Below, in pieces: positions 54,387-63,783 of a stretch of 64,000 nucleotides of DNA; the stretch's first letter is position 1; the number at the start of each line of letters is the position of its first letter. The stretch spans positions 20,147-84,146 of the forward strand of contig NZ_FOHN01000013.1 in the NCBI RefSeq assembly GCF_900111595.1, given 5' to 3'. A program made the position numbers and the translations under genes. The notes beneath the pieces were generated by a model. That model saw only the letters and a program-made list of their open reading frames with translations. It was not told the DNA's origin and did no database searches. The DNA is from [Clostridium] polysaccharolyticum (GTDB taxonomy: Bacteria; Bacillota; Clostridia; Lachnospirales; Lachnospiraceae).

Positions 54387-54712
54387 AAGGTGTAAACTCC
54401 TTTCAGTTCTTTCAATTATAAAATATTATAACAAACCATTTTTTGAATCTCAACACAAAGCATACCATATCCTTGTGCTTTTTATACAATATATGGTATG
54501 ATGGTTTTAGAAAAATAACAACAAGGAAATTGTTCCTTTAAGTAAGCTTGCAAAATAAAAGCATGCTTATAGCTGAGGCTGATTTTGTGGACATACTAGA
54601 GCAGACCGGCCAGAAATTAAGAAAGAAAAATTACTTGCTAGAAAGTTAGAAGTATGCTATTTTGAAAAAAGCTAGAGATATTAGAAATTAACTTATAAGA
54701 AAGGACAACATT
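54387..54712 (+). other. leader region before the PTS IIC-like gene
   Basis: 326 bases without a clear gene. TTGTGC with an 18-base spacer and TATGAT near 54473-54502 is a possible promoter. A small AAGGAAATTGTTCCTTT hairpin and an AAGCTTGC/GCATGCTT stem follow. A 28-codon frame (54563-54649) starts with ATG but has no ribosome site. The role is unclear. Confidence 0.4.
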
Positions 54713-55780
54713 ATGAATATTCTAAAAAAATATGGAAACAGGATTTTTATTGACGGTCTAAGTGGCATGGCACTAGGTTTGTTTGCTACATTAATTGTGG
54801 GAACTATAATACAGCAGATAGGAACATTAATAGGAGGGCATTTTGGACAGTGGATTAGCTACATAGGAAGAATTGCTGCATCTGTAACGGGAGCAGGCAT
54901 TGGAGTTGGAGTTGCAGTAAAGTTAAAAGAGTCGGCACTGGTTACTTTGTCAGCAGCTACATGTGGTATGGTAGGAGCATTTGCAAGTCAGATTCTGGCA
55001 GGAACTGCTATACTGAAAGAAACAATTGTCCTAAAAGGACCAGGAGAACCTTTAGGAGCTTTTATTGCAGCTTATGCAGGAATAGAAATTGGACGCATTT
55101 TTTCAGGAAAAACCCAGATAGATATTGTGATAACACCTTTAGTATCTGTAATAACAGGTTCTGTAGCTGGTCTGTTTATTGGACCGTCTATCAGCAGATT
55201 CATGGCACAAGTCGGACAGATGATAAACTGGGGAGCAGAGCAGAATCCATTTTTAATCGGCATTGTAGTTTCTGTTTTGATGGGAATGGCTTTAACACTT
55301 CCAATTAGTTCTGCAGCTATTGGAATGGTGCTTGGACTATCTGGTATTGCAGCAGGGGCAGCAACGGTTGGATGCTGTGCTAATATGGTAGGCTTTGCAG
55401 TGACAAGCTTTCGAGAGAATAAGTTTGGTGGACTGCTTGCACAAGGTTTAGGAACAAGTATGCTGCAGGTTCCGAATATTATTAAAAATCCACTAATATG
55501 GATTCCGTCAATTTTATCAAGTGCTATATTAGGCCCTGTAGCAACATGCAGTATGATTTATATGACCAATAATGCACAAGGTTCTGGAATGGGAACAGCA
55601 GGTCTGGTAGGACCGCTTATGACATATCAGACAATGGCACCAGAAAGAGGAACAGCAGTTACACTTATACTGATTGCCCTGTTGCACTTTGTTCTTCCAG
55701 GAATTATAAGTCTTGCAATAGCAGAATTTATGAGAAAGAAAAAGTGGATTAAAGACGGAGATATGAAGTTAGATATTTAA
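54713..55780 (+). CDS. PTS IIC-like membrane transporter (EIIC_2 family)
   Basis: 355-residue membrane protein with about nine hydrophobic segments, rich in Gly and Ala, matching the PTS_EIIC_2 family: DGLSGMALGLFATLIVGTI near the start and a GAAATVGCCANMVGFAV stretch. Family members lack fused IIA/IIB domains, and their substrates are largely unknown. It lies 61 bases upstream of pfk, which could point to a sugar route, though no other PTS gene is near. AGAAAGGA precedes ATG. Confidence 0.82.
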   Translation: MNILKKYGNRIFIDGLSGMALGLFATLIVGTIIQQIGTLIGGHFGQWISYIGRIAASVTGAGIGVGVAVKLKESALVTLSAATCGMVGAFASQILAGTAILKETIVLKGPGEPLGAFIAAYAGIEIGRIFSGKTQIDIVITPLVSVITGSVAGLFIGPSISRFMAQVGQMINWGAEQNPFLIGIVVSVLMGMALTLPISSAAIGMVLGLSGIAAGAATVGCCANMVGFAVTSFRENKFGGLLAQGLGTSMLQVPNIIKNPLIWIPSILSSAILGPVATCSMIYMTNNAQGSGMGTAGLVGPLMTYQTMAPERGTAVTLILIALLHFVLPGIISLAIAEFMRKKKWIKDGDMKLDI

Positions 55781-55841
55781 TGAATAGCACAGAACGAAAC
55801 TGCACATAACTATTACAATCGTATGGAATGAGGAGGAGTAT

Positions 55842-56915
55842 ATGAAAAGAATCGCTTTATTAACAAGTGGCGGTGACTGTCAAAGCTTAAATGCTACTAT
55901 GCGTGGTGTTGCAAAAACCCTTTATCAGAGCATGGATAACGTAGAGATTTATGGGATTTTAGATGGTTACAAAGGCTTGATTTATGGGAACTATAAGAAG
56001 ATGAAGCCTTCTGATTTTTCAGGCATTCTTACACAGGGAGGAACTATAATTGGGACATCCAGACAGCCTTTTAAACTGATGAAAGTAATTGATGACAGTG
56101 GGCTGGATAAAGTGAAGGCAATGAAAGCAAATTATAAAAAAATGAAACTGGACTGTCTTGTTATCATGGGCGGTAATGGAACACATAAAACTGCTAACCT
56201 GTTAAGAGAAGAAGGATTAAATGTAGTAACCTGTCCAAAAACTATCGACAATGATATCTGGGGAACCGATATGACATTTGGATTTCAAAGTGCAGTGGAT
56301 ATCGCTACGAACGCAATTGACTGCATTCATACAACTGCAGCGTCTCATGGAAGGGTTTTTATTGTGGAAGTGATGGGCCATAAAGCTGGATGGATGACAT
56401 TGCATGCAGGAATCGCAGCAGGGGCAGACATTATTCTTTTGCCAGAGATTCCGTATGATATTGATAAGGTAGTCAGTGCAATTCAAAGCAGAATAGAGCA
56501 GGGAAAACGCTTTTCCATATTAGCAGTGGCAGAAGGAGCGATCTCTAAGGAAGATGCAGCATTGCCAAAGAAACAGTATAAGAAGAAACTGAAAGAAATG
56601 CCGTATCCTTCTATTTCTTATAAAGTAGGAAAAGAAATTGAAGAAAAAACAGGTCAGGAAATACGTATTACAGTACCTGGACATACACAGAGAGGTGGAG
56701 AACCATGTCCATATGACAGAGTTATTTCAACAAGGCTAGGCGTTGCAGCGGCAAACCTTGTTTTAAAAGAACAGTATGGCTTTATGGCAGCATTACAGAA
56801 CAATGAAATTATTCCTGTCCCTTTAGAAGAAGTAGCAGGCAAGTTAAAAACGGTAAATCCAGAAGCTTCGATCATAAAAGAAGCAAAAGCATTGGGCATA
56901 TGTTTTGGAGACTAA
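55842..56915 (+). CDS. pfkA: 6-phosphofructokinase
   Basis: 357-residue kinase making fructose 1,6-bisphosphate. The catalytic PKTIDNDIWGTD block (near residue 129) and the fructose 6-phosphate site region VEVMGHKAGW are present. The nucleotide loops deviate from E. coli PFK: GGDCQSLN replaces GGDAPGMN and GGNGT replaces GGDGS, so the Mg-ligand Asp is Asn. This is typical of a clostridial subfamily, whose phosphoryl donor (ATP or pyrophosphate) is not settled from sequence. AGGAGGAG precedes ATG. Confidence 0.88.
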   Translation: MKRIALLTSGGDCQSLNATMRGVAKTLYQSMDNVEIYGILDGYKGLIYGNYKKMKPSDFSGILTQGGTIIGTSRQPFKLMKVIDDSGLDKVKAMKANYKKMKLDCLVIMGGNGTHKTANLLREEGLNVVTCPKTIDNDIWGTDMTFGFQSAVDIATNAIDCIHTTAASHGRVFIVEVMGHKAGWMTLHAGIAAGADIILLPEIPYDIDKVVSAIQSRIEQGKRFSILAVAEGAISKEDAALPKKQYKKKLKEMPYPSISYKVGKEIEEKTGQEIRITVPGHTQRGGEPCPYDRVISTRLGVAAANLVLKEQYGFMAALQNNEIIPVPLEEVAGKLKTVNPEASIIKEAKALGICFGD

Positions 56916-56921
56916 AGAAGA

Positions 56922-56950
56922 GAACACCTGAATAAGGTGTTTTTCTTTTG
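56922..56950 (+). terminator. terminator after pfkA
   Basis: AACACCT, a GAAT-type loop and AGGTGTTTTTC, followed by TTTT, between pfkA and dnaX. Confidence 0.75.
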
Positions 56951-57021
56951 GAATATTCACTGCTGTTTGACAACCACAGGCCATGTTGGTAAAATGATAT
57001 AGTTAGAAAGGAAGTGCCAAA

Positions 57022-58590
57022 ATGTCTTATACAGCCCTTTATCGAAAATTTCGTCCGAGTGAATTTGAGGATGTAAAAGGACAAGATCATATAGTTAAGA
57101 CACTAAAGAATCAAATCAAGGCTGAAAGAATTGGCCATGCCTATTTATTCTGTGGAACGAGAGGGACTGGAAAGACAACAATTGCGAAGATATTAGCAAA
57201 AGCTGTTAATTGTGAACATCCTATAGATGGGAGTCCTTGCAATGAGTGTGAAATGTGTCAGAAAATGAATCATCACACATCTATGAATGTAATTGAAATT
57301 GATGCGGCATCCAATAATGGTGTAGATAATATACGTGAAATCATAGATGAGGTGCAGTATTCTCCGACAGAAGGAAGATACAAGGTATATATTATAGATG
57401 AAGTCCATATGTTATCTACGGGAGCGTTCAATGCCTTATTAAAGACTTTAGAGGAACCGCCAAGTTATGTTATTTTTATTTTAGCAACTACGGAAGTGCA
57501 TAAGATACCGATTACGATATTATCTCGCTGTCAGAGATATGATTTTAAGCGGATTACTATAGAGGTAATTGCCAATAGATTAATAGAACTTATGGAGAAA
57601 GAGCAGGTAGATGTAGAAGAAAGAGCAATTCGGTATGTAGCAAAGGCAGCCGATGGATCTCTGCGAGATGCTCTGAGTCTATTAGATCAGTGTATAGCCT
57701 TTTATTTTGGTGAAACCCTTACATTTGATAAGGTGCTAGAAGTTCTTGGTGCAGTTGATATAGAGGTATTTCATCACTTATTAAGTGTTGTTTTGGCAGA
57801 AGATGTGCCAGCAGCAATGAAACTGGTGGAAGATATCGTGATAACAGGCCGTGAATTAGGACAGTTTGTAGTTGACTTTACCTGGTATCTTAGGAATTTA
57901 CTGCTGTTAAAAACCTCAGAAGATGCAGAACAGATGCTGGATGTATCCAGTGAACAGGCAGCAGCATTAAAAAATCATGCAGATAATTTGTCTGTGGAAA
58001 CTTTAATGCGTTATATTCGCATTTTTTCAGAGTTAAGTAATCAGTTAAAATATGCAACTCAAAAGAGGGTTCTGTTAGAACTAGCAATTATCAAATTGTG
58101 TAAACCACAGATGGAACAGAATTATGATTCTATTTTAGACAGGCTTGGAAAACTGGAGCAGCAGATTGCTAATGGAGTTACTGTTAGTGCAGCCCAAAAT
58201 CCAATGGCCAGAGCACAGGCAAGTTTGGAATCTGTTAGTCTGGCAGAGGCACAACCTGTAGAATTGCCAAAGGCATTGCCAGAAGACTTAAAGGAAGCAG
58301 CCCGTCAGTGGGAAATAATTAAGGGGATGCTAGGAGGCTCGGTTCGTGCTGGAATTAACGATGCAACGCCGACTGCCCAAGGGGACACATTGGTGTTAGT
58401 GTTTGATAAAGCAGTAAGTTATAAAATGCTTTCAGAAGAGTCTAATATACAGGAGATTGAACAGGCAATAAAAGACTGTATCCAAAAAGAGGTAAAGGTA
58501 CAGACTAAGTTATTGGAAGAGAATCAAAGCAAAAAAAACATAATTGACATTTCCCAAAAGGTCAATATGCCAATAGAATATGAAGATTAA
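57022..58590 (+). CDS. dnaX: DNA polymerase III subunit gamma/tau
   Basis: 522-residue clamp-loader ATPase. Walker [10 protein letters not shown] is near residue 44, the zinc knuckle C-x8-C-x2-C-x2-C ([16 protein letters not shown]) near 63-79, Walker B IIDEVHML near 118 and sensor 1 TTE near 152. Domain III and a short C-terminal tau-like region follow. A GAAAGG site precedes ATG. It is followed by ebfC and recR, the standard dnaX-yaaK-recR order. Confidence 0.97.
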   Translation: MSYTALYRKFRPSEFEDVKGQDHIVKTLKNQIKAERIGHAYLFCGTRGTGKTTIAKILAKAVNCEHPIDGSPCNECEMCQKMNHHTSMNVIEIDAASNNGVDNIREIIDEVQYSPTEGRYKVYIIDEVHMLSTGAFNALLKTLEEPPSYVIFILATTEVHKIPITILSRCQRYDFKRITIEVIANRLIELMEKEQVDVEERAIRYVAKAADGSLRDALSLLDQCIAFYFGETLTFDKVLEVLGAVDIEVFHHLLSVVLAEDVPAAMKLVEDIVITGRELGQFVVDFTWYLRNLLLLKTSEDAEQMLDVSSEQAAALKNHADNLSVETLMRYIRIFSELSNQLKYATQKRVLLELAIIKLCKPQMEQNYDSILDRLGKLEQQIANGVTVSAAQNPMARAQASLESVSLAEAQPVELPKALPEDLKEAARQWEIIKGMLGGSVRAGINDATPTAQGDTLVLVFDKAVSYKMLSEESNIQEIEQAIKDCIQKEVKVQTKLLEENQSKKNIIDISQKVNMPIEYED

Positions 58591-58613
58591 ACTTATATAA
58601 GGAGGAAGTAGAT

Positions 58614-58967
58614 ATGGCAAAAAGAGGTGGATTTCCAGGAGGCGGATTGCCAGGAAACATGAATAATTTAATGAAACAGGCCCAGAGAATGCAAAGGCAG
58701 ATGGAAGAAAAGCAGAAAGAATTAGAAGAAAAAGAATGGGAAGCAACAGCTGGTGGCGGTGCAGTTTCCGTTCGTGTTTCAGGTAAAAAAGAAGTGGTGG
58801 CTATTAATCTTTCTGAAGAAGTAGTAGATCCAGATGATATTGAAATGCTTCAGGATTTAATTGTAGCAGCAACCAATGAAGCGTTAAGAAAAGCTGAGGA
58901 AGAATCAAACGAAATGATGAATGAAATTGCTGGTGGAATCGGTGGCTTAGGTGGTTTGCCATTCTAA
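58614..58967 (+). CDS. ebfC: YbaB/EbfC nucleoid-associated protein
   Basis: 117-residue DNA-binding protein. The helix-rich N-terminus [20 protein letters not shown] is followed by the sheet region [30 protein letters not shown]. It binds DNA and is usually linked to recombination genes. It starts 23 bases after dnaX with AGGAGG. Confidence 0.95.
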   Translation: MAKRGGFPGGGLPGNMNNLMKQAQRMQRQMEEKQKELEEKEWEATAGGGAVSVRVSGKKEVVAINLSEEVVDPDDIEMLQDLIVAATNEALRKAEEESNEMMNEIAGGIGGLGGLPF

Positions 58968-58984
58968 TTTAAGAAGGAGAAACT

Positions 58985-59581
58985 ATGGATTACTATAGCA
59001 GCCAGATCAGCAAGCTTATTGAAGAATTATCAAGGCTGCCAGGTATTGGTGCGAAATCTGCACAAAGACTAGCCTTTCACATCATCAATATGCCTGAAGA
59101 TCAAGTACAGAAACTCAGCAACACTATTGTAGAAGCGAAGAAAAATGTTCGTTATTGCAGTAAATGCATGACATTGACAGATAAAGAACTGTGTCCGATA
59201 TGCAGCAGTCCAAACCGTGACCAGAAACTGATTATGGTAGTGGAAAATCCAAGAGATTTGGCAGCATATGAAAAAACACAAAAATTTAATGGCGTATATC
59301 ATGTATTACATGGTGCTATTTCCCCGATGTTAGGAATTGGGCCTGCAGATATTAAGCTAAAAGAATTGATGCAACGTCTTCAAGAGGATGTGGAGGAAGT
59401 TATTATTGCAACAAACTCCAGCTTAGAAGGAGAGACAACAGCGATGTATATTAGTAAACTCATAAAACCAACAGGCATAAAAGTCAGCAGAATTGCAAGT
59501 GGTGTACCAGTTGGCGGAGATTTAGAATATATCGATGAAGTTACCCTGCTTCGAGCCTTAGAAGGAAGAGTTGAGCTATAA
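58985..59581 (+). CDS. recR: recombination protein RecR
   Basis: 198-residue RecF-pathway protein that loads RecA with RecO. The HhH motif [15 protein letters not shown] is at residues 18-32, the zinc finger [16 protein letters not shown] near residues 54-71, and the Toprim domain ([12 protein letters not shown] and [13 protein letters not shown] [10 protein letters not shown]) follows. Length and order after ebfC are standard. Confidence 0.97.
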   Translation: MDYYSSQISKLIEELSRLPGIGAKSAQRLAFHIINMPEDQVQKLSNTIVEAKKNVRYCSKCMTLTDKELCPICSSPNRDQKLIMVVENPRDLAAYEKTQKFNGVYHVLHGAISPMLGIGPADIKLKELMQRLQEDVEEVIIATNSSLEGETTAMYISKLIKPTGIKVSRIASGVPVGGDLEYIDEVTLLRALEGRVEL

Positions 59582-59619
59582 AAAAGTTCTAGGATAAAAA
59601 TTCCTAGAACTTTTTTGCT
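59581..59619. terminator. bidirectional terminator between recR and yyaC
   Basis: AAAAAGTTCTAGGA and TCCTAGAACTTTTTT stem with a short A-rich loop; serves both convergent genes. Confidence 0.85.
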
Positions 59620-60180
59620 TTAGCCATTTTGTACAGCGTACTTGACTCCAATGCAAATGTAGTCTGCAAGTTTCATAACTACATCTAGGCGGGTAGTCTG
59701 TAAGAGCATGTGATTTAAAATGCCAGAAATATTCACAATACCTGTAATAAAAATATCCCCAACGGCAGGTAACTCCTTATCCACACCAATGCCTGGCTGA
59801 ATGGAACCTTCTCCTAACGTAATAAATCCAACATGGTTATTGGAACCTAAGGATGCATCAATTGCAATTAACAATGGATTTGTATGGGTACGGCGAATTT
59901 CATCAATAGTTTCAATGAGATTTTTTGCATGTACAGGATGTTCTAACGTACCATACACATATAAGTTTGGATAAGAGAGTTTGGAAAGCTTATATCCAAT
60001 GATAGGTCCAAGACAATCACCAGTAGCCCGGTCTGATCCAATGCATAGAAATACAATTTCCTGCTGTTTTTTTACCTTTTTCTTTATTAAATCGGTAAAC
60101 GTATGACAAAAATCATATACGCTTGATATATCTTTTGAATTAAAATAATATATGTCTTTTTTTTGCTTTGATAAAATCAT
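59620..60180 (-). CDS. yyaC: YyaC-family spore protease-like protein
   Basis: 186-residue protein of the YyaC family, related to germination protease (GPR). Seen: FLCIGSDRATGDCLGPIIGYKL near residue 45 and AIDASLGSNNHVGFITLGEG near residue 108. The Asp residues match the GPR active-site pattern. It is usually made in sporulation. The ATG at 60180 has AAAGGA; a longer start has no site. Confidence 0.9.
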   Translation of the reverse strand: MILSKQKKDIYYFNSKDISSVYDFCHTFTDLIKKKVKKQQEIVFLCIGSDRATGDCLGPIIGYKLSKLSYPNLYVYGTLEHPVHAKNLIETIDEIRRTHTNPLLIAIDASLGSNNHVGFITLGEGSIQPGIGVDKELPAVGDIFITGIVNISGILNHMLLQTTRLDVVMKLADYICIGVKYAVQNG

Positions 60181-60418
60181 ATAATTCCTTTCCCAATGCA
60201 TATGCTATGTGCAATGTATCACAATTCTAGTACTAGTATTTACTGGATTTCAAGAATATAGACATGTTTTTAGAAAAAAAATACGCAAAAAAATACAAAA
60301 AACTAAAATTGTCAAGTCCCTAATTAGAGAAATATAGTTATTACAAGTAGAATTTCATAACAAGAACAAAGAATTTGTGAAACTAGACGGAAAAGTTTTT
60401 GAAATAGGAGAAAAGGAT

Positions 60419-60446
60419 TTGACAAAAATTTACTTCTATATATGAT
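60419..60446 (+). promoter_or_regulatory. promoter of the LysM protein operon
   Basis: TTGACA, a 16-base spacer and TATGAT, about 70 bases before the gene. The rest of 60202-60418 is AT-rich and shows no gene. Confidence 0.7.
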
Positions 60447-60515
60447 AAGATTTCAATAATGTATAGAAATAGTATGCCTGACAGGGGGCAAAGAACTATG
60501 GCAGGGGGAATCAAA

Positions 60516-61733
60516 ATGATTGAAAGTGTATATAGTAGTCAGACTCATGGTAGTACATCATCTGTACTGGTAAAAATACCTAAAAATGTGAGACAGGTTG
60601 GACAAGTTAATGATGCAAAAAAAATATATGTAGAAGATTACGTCATGTCATTTATAAAAAAATTAGGAATGAGAAAAGAATCTTCAAGCGAACTTGTAGT
60701 ACTTCTTGGCCAGTTTGTCAAAATAAATAATTGTCAATGCATTTTCGTTAGCGGTGCAATTGAATTGAAAGGTGTCATATATGAAGATAATCTGGTATTT
60801 ACAAATGAAATCTGGACCAATATCTATGAAACGATTAAACAGTATTTTACCAATGTAGAGATTGTGGGATGGAGCATTATCAGGGCAGGGCTGCCTTTAA
60901 ATGTAGATGAGAGAGTACGGAAAGTCCATGTAGACAATTTTGCTGGACAGGACAAAACATTATTGCTATATGACAGTCTGGAACGAGAAGAAGTATTTTA
61001 TGTTTTTGAAGAAAATAAGTTAAAGAAACAGGATGGGTACTACATATATTATGATAGAAATGCAGAGATGCAGAATTATATTATCACCCTAAGGGAAGAA
61101 CATGAAACCGCAAAGCCATATTCTATACCAAGACGTCCTAAAACGGTGGAGGCTGTAGAAAGTGCAAAACAACCTAAAAAAGAAGTCTTAACGAAAAAAA
61201 GATCCGCTCTTGTTTACGGGATCGGGGCAATGGCGGCAGTGGTTGTGCTGGTATTCTCAGCATCCATTCTATCTCAAAATGATATGAAACTAAATCAAAA
61301 AGCGAAAACTCAAGATGTATTATCTGAGAATGTAAAATCAGGTGCAGAAGGTAAGTCGGTTCAGAGTGGGGGGGGGAGTGAAGAACAAGGAAGTCTCCCT
61401 GTGGAAACAGCACCAGGGATGCTGTCAGTTGTTACAGATAGTGAAAATGACGATACATTAACAGAAAAGAAAGTGAGTAAGGAAAGCCCTGAAAAAAATA
61501 AAAAGCAAGTCACTAAGAAGCAAGAATCAAAGCCAAAGAAAACAAAAAAGGAAAAAGCAGCTAAAAGTGCATCCACAACGCAGAAATACTATACCGTCAA
61601 GAAAGGTGATACTCTATCTTCTATTGCTGTAAAACTGTATCATGCAAAATCTTATACAAATAAACTGAAAGAAATCAATAACTTAGAGGACTCAGATGAT
61701 ATAAAAGCGGGACAGAAATTGCTATTACCTTAG
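60516..61733 (+). CDS. membrane-anchored LysM-domain protein with G9 tract
   Basis: 405-residue protein. Residues 1-225 form a cytosolic domain (IYVEDYVMSFIKKLGM near the start), one membrane helix follows at about 236-256, then a Ser/Gly/Lys-rich linker and a C-terminal LysM domain (YYTVKKGDTLSSIAVKLYHA ... AGQKLLLP) that binds peptidoglycan. The linker contains a run of nine G (61368-61376) in the DNA. The ATG at 60516 follows CAGGGGGA; earlier starts lack a site. It heads a group with a DUF5711-like gene and cvpA. Confidence 0.85.
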   Translation: MIESVYSSQTHGSTSSVLVKIPKNVRQVGQVNDAKKIYVEDYVMSFIKKLGMRKESSSELVVLLGQFVKINNCQCIFVSGAIELKGVIYEDNLVFTNEIWTNIYETIKQYFTNVEIVGWSIIRAGLPLNVDERVRKVHVDNFAGQDKTLLLYDSLEREEVFYVFEENKLKKQDGYYIYYDRNAEMQNYIITLREEHETAKPYSIPRRPKTVEAVESAKQPKKEVLTKKRSALVYGIGAMAAVVVLVFSASILSQNDMKLNQKAKTQDVLSENVKSGAEGKSVQSGGGSEEQGSLPVETAPGMLSVVTDSENDDTLTEKKVSKESPEKNKKQVTKKQESKPKKTKKEKAAKSASTTQKYYTVKKGDTLSSIAVKLYHAKSYTNKLKEINNLEDSDDIKAGQKLLLP

Positions 61734-61814
61734 GAACTTGTCTTTTCATGTTTTCCAGAATCATGTATAATAGAAGAAAAATACAGAAGGGGTACAGAAA
61801 AAGACGGTGCAAAA

Positions 61815-62999
61815 ATGGAAAGTTTAAGCGAAAGAAATGAAAACCAAAGAGCAGAAAATGCCAAGAGACGGCATAGGAGAAGAATTCGGTTAGCAATAGG
61901 AACTGCAGCAGCAGTGGTTCTTTTCCTGGTTATCTTCAATGTTTGGTCTTATTACACAAAGGACTATAAGGGATATAGAATAGTTGATACTACAAAGCGT
62001 TTAGATAGCAATGGAACAAATTATACTGTATACAATGGCAGTAAACTTATGAAATATAGCCGTGACGGTGCAGTGGGATTTAATGAGAAGCTTGATATGG
62101 ATTGGAGTGGAAGTTATAATTTCGCTTCACCTGTCTACGATTCATGTGGAATGTATGTAGTGATTGCTGATCAAGGTGGAACAGAAGCGTGTATGTTTGA
62201 TGGAAGTGATTCTCCTAAGGAAATAAAAGTATTGTACCCGATCAGTCATGTATCCATTTCTAATCAGGGAGTCTTGGCAGTAGTAATGGATAGAGACAGT
62301 TCTGATTTTGTTCAGATTTACAATGCGGTAAGTGGAGAACTGCTGGTTGAGTTCAATACAAATGTTTCAGAAGATGGTTATCCTGTAGATATTGCTTTAT
62401 CAGAAGATGGAACCAAGCTGGTGACGGTATATTTAAATGTAACCAACGGAAAGCCAGTTAGCAAGCTGACATTTTATAACATGGGGGAAGTAGGGAAGAA
62501 CTATTCTAACAACATTGTATCAGCCAAGACATTTGAAAAGGAAATAGTTTCAAAGGTTGAGTTCATGGGAAATGATACTGTGTGTGCTTTTACAGAGCAA
62601 GGCTATCAACTTTATGAAATGAAGCAGATTGTTCATGATATTGATAGTAAAACATTTAAAAGGAAAATAAAGAGTGTATTTTTAACAGAAGAGAATTTCG
62701 GATTTGTTTTTGAACCACAAGGCAGTGAGGAAAGACAGAAAGTGGAGCTGTATGATTTGTCTGGTAAAGCACGAATGAGCGAATACATTGATTTTTCTTA
62801 CAATACTGTGTATATGATAGAGCAGGATATCGTTTTTATTACGGAGCAGGAATGTCATATACTTAGGAAAAATGGCAGAGAAAAACTAAATTGTACTTTT
62901 AAGTCACCAGTCACATTTATTCTTCCAGCAAAAGGTTTTAACCGATACATTTTAGTAGATGAAAATTCTATTGATGTGGTTAAGATAAGGGAGGATTAA
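61815..62999 (+). CDS. DUF5711-like single-span membrane protein
   Basis: 394-residue protein. A basic cytosolic N-terminus (AKRRHRRRIR) is followed by one membrane helix (about residues 33-52). About 340 extracytoplasmic residues show repeated beta-strand patterns like a propeller (GAVGFNEKLDMDW, SEDGTKLVTVYLN). I recognise the family as a Clostridia surface protein of unknown function. The start lacks a strong ribosome site. Confidence 0.75.
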   Translation: MESLSERNENQRAENAKRRHRRRIRLAIGTAAAVVLFLVIFNVWSYYTKDYKGYRIVDTTKRLDSNGTNYTVYNGSKLMKYSRDGAVGFNEKLDMDWSGSYNFASPVYDSCGMYVVIADQGGTEACMFDGSDSPKEIKVLYPISHVSISNQGVLAVVMDRDSSDFVQIYNAVSGELLVEFNTNVSEDGYPVDIALSEDGTKLVTVYLNVTNGKPVSKLTFYNMGEVGKNYSNNIVSAKTFEKEIVSKVEFMGNDTVCAFTEQGYQLYEMKQIVHDIDSKTFKRKIKSVFLTEENFGFVFEPQGSEERQKVELYDLSGKARMSEYIDFSYNTVYMIEQDIVFITEQECHILRKNGREKLNCTFKSPVTFILPAKGFNRYILVDENSIDVVKIRED

Positions 63000-63002
63000 A
63001 GA

Positions 63003-63704
63003 ATGCAGACACTTGAAATTGTAGTAGCTTTTATATTACTCGTATTTGGTCTAAAGGGCATGAAACAAGGACTTGTTTTAACGATATGTTCTCTTGTTAC
63101 AATGTTTTTGGCAATTACGGTCACTCAAACGGTTACTCCTCAGATTAGTGCGAGGCTAAGGGAAAATGAAAAAGTTGTAGACGTTATTTCAGAGCAGGTA
63201 CAGAATGTTTTATTTCATGAGGAGAATAGCAAAAAGAGAGAAAAGTTAAGCGACAATGAAAAAATAGAAGCTTTAGGTATTCCTAAAATGCTAAAAGAGG
63301 ACTTGCTGGAAAATGCCAATCAAAAGAAGTATAACGAACTAGGAGCGGCAAGTGTAAATGAATATGTAAGCGTATACATTGCCTATTGGATTATAAATAG
63401 TATTACTTATATTGTGGTATTTTTAATAGTATTATCAATATTGAAAATATTAATTCATGCTTTAAATATCATTACTAAGCTTCCAGTAGTGAATACACTT
63501 AATAAACTTGGGGGATTAGGAATAGGTGTATTAGAGGGCTTAGTAATAATCTGGGTTGGTTTCGTTTTAATTACGGCGACATGCAGTACTGCTTTGGGAA
63601 ACTCAATGTTGAATCAGATTAACAAAAGTAGATGGCTGTTATATTTATATAATAACAATCTGATTTTAAAAGCTGTAATGAGCGTTACAAAGGCGTTATT
63701 TTAG
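63003..63704 (+). CDS. CvpA-family membrane protein
   Basis: 233-residue protein with four hydrophobic segments, of which the first (VVAFILLVFGLKGMKQG) and a LGGLGIGVLEGLVIIW stretch near residue 175 fit the CvpA family, named for colicin V production and found in many envelope contexts. It lies 3 bases after the DUF5711-like gene, on the same transcript. Confidence 0.82.
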   Translation: MQTLEIVVAFILLVFGLKGMKQGLVLTICSLVTMFLAITVTQTVTPQISARLRENEKVVDVISEQVQNVLFHEENSKKREKLSDNEKIEALGIPKMLKEDLLENANQKKYNELGAASVNEYVSVYIAYWIINSITYIVVFLIVLSILKILIHALNIITKLPVVNTLNKLGGLGIGVLEGLVIIWVGFVLITATCSTALGNSMLNQINKSRWLLYLYNNNLILKAVMSVTKALF

Positions 63705-63754
63705 GAAAGTATTTTAGTAAAAGAAAGAAAATAAAAAAAAATTAAAAAAGTTAT

Positions 63755-63783
63755 TGACATTAAAAATATATGGTGATATAATT
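63755..63783 (+). promoter_or_regulatory. strong consensus promoter of an rRNA operon
   Basis: TTGACA, a 17-base spacer and TATAAT, both perfect, preceded by A-rich UP-like sequence. The 200 bases that follow read as the leader of a 16S rRNA gene beginning beyond the window. Confidence 0.9.
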
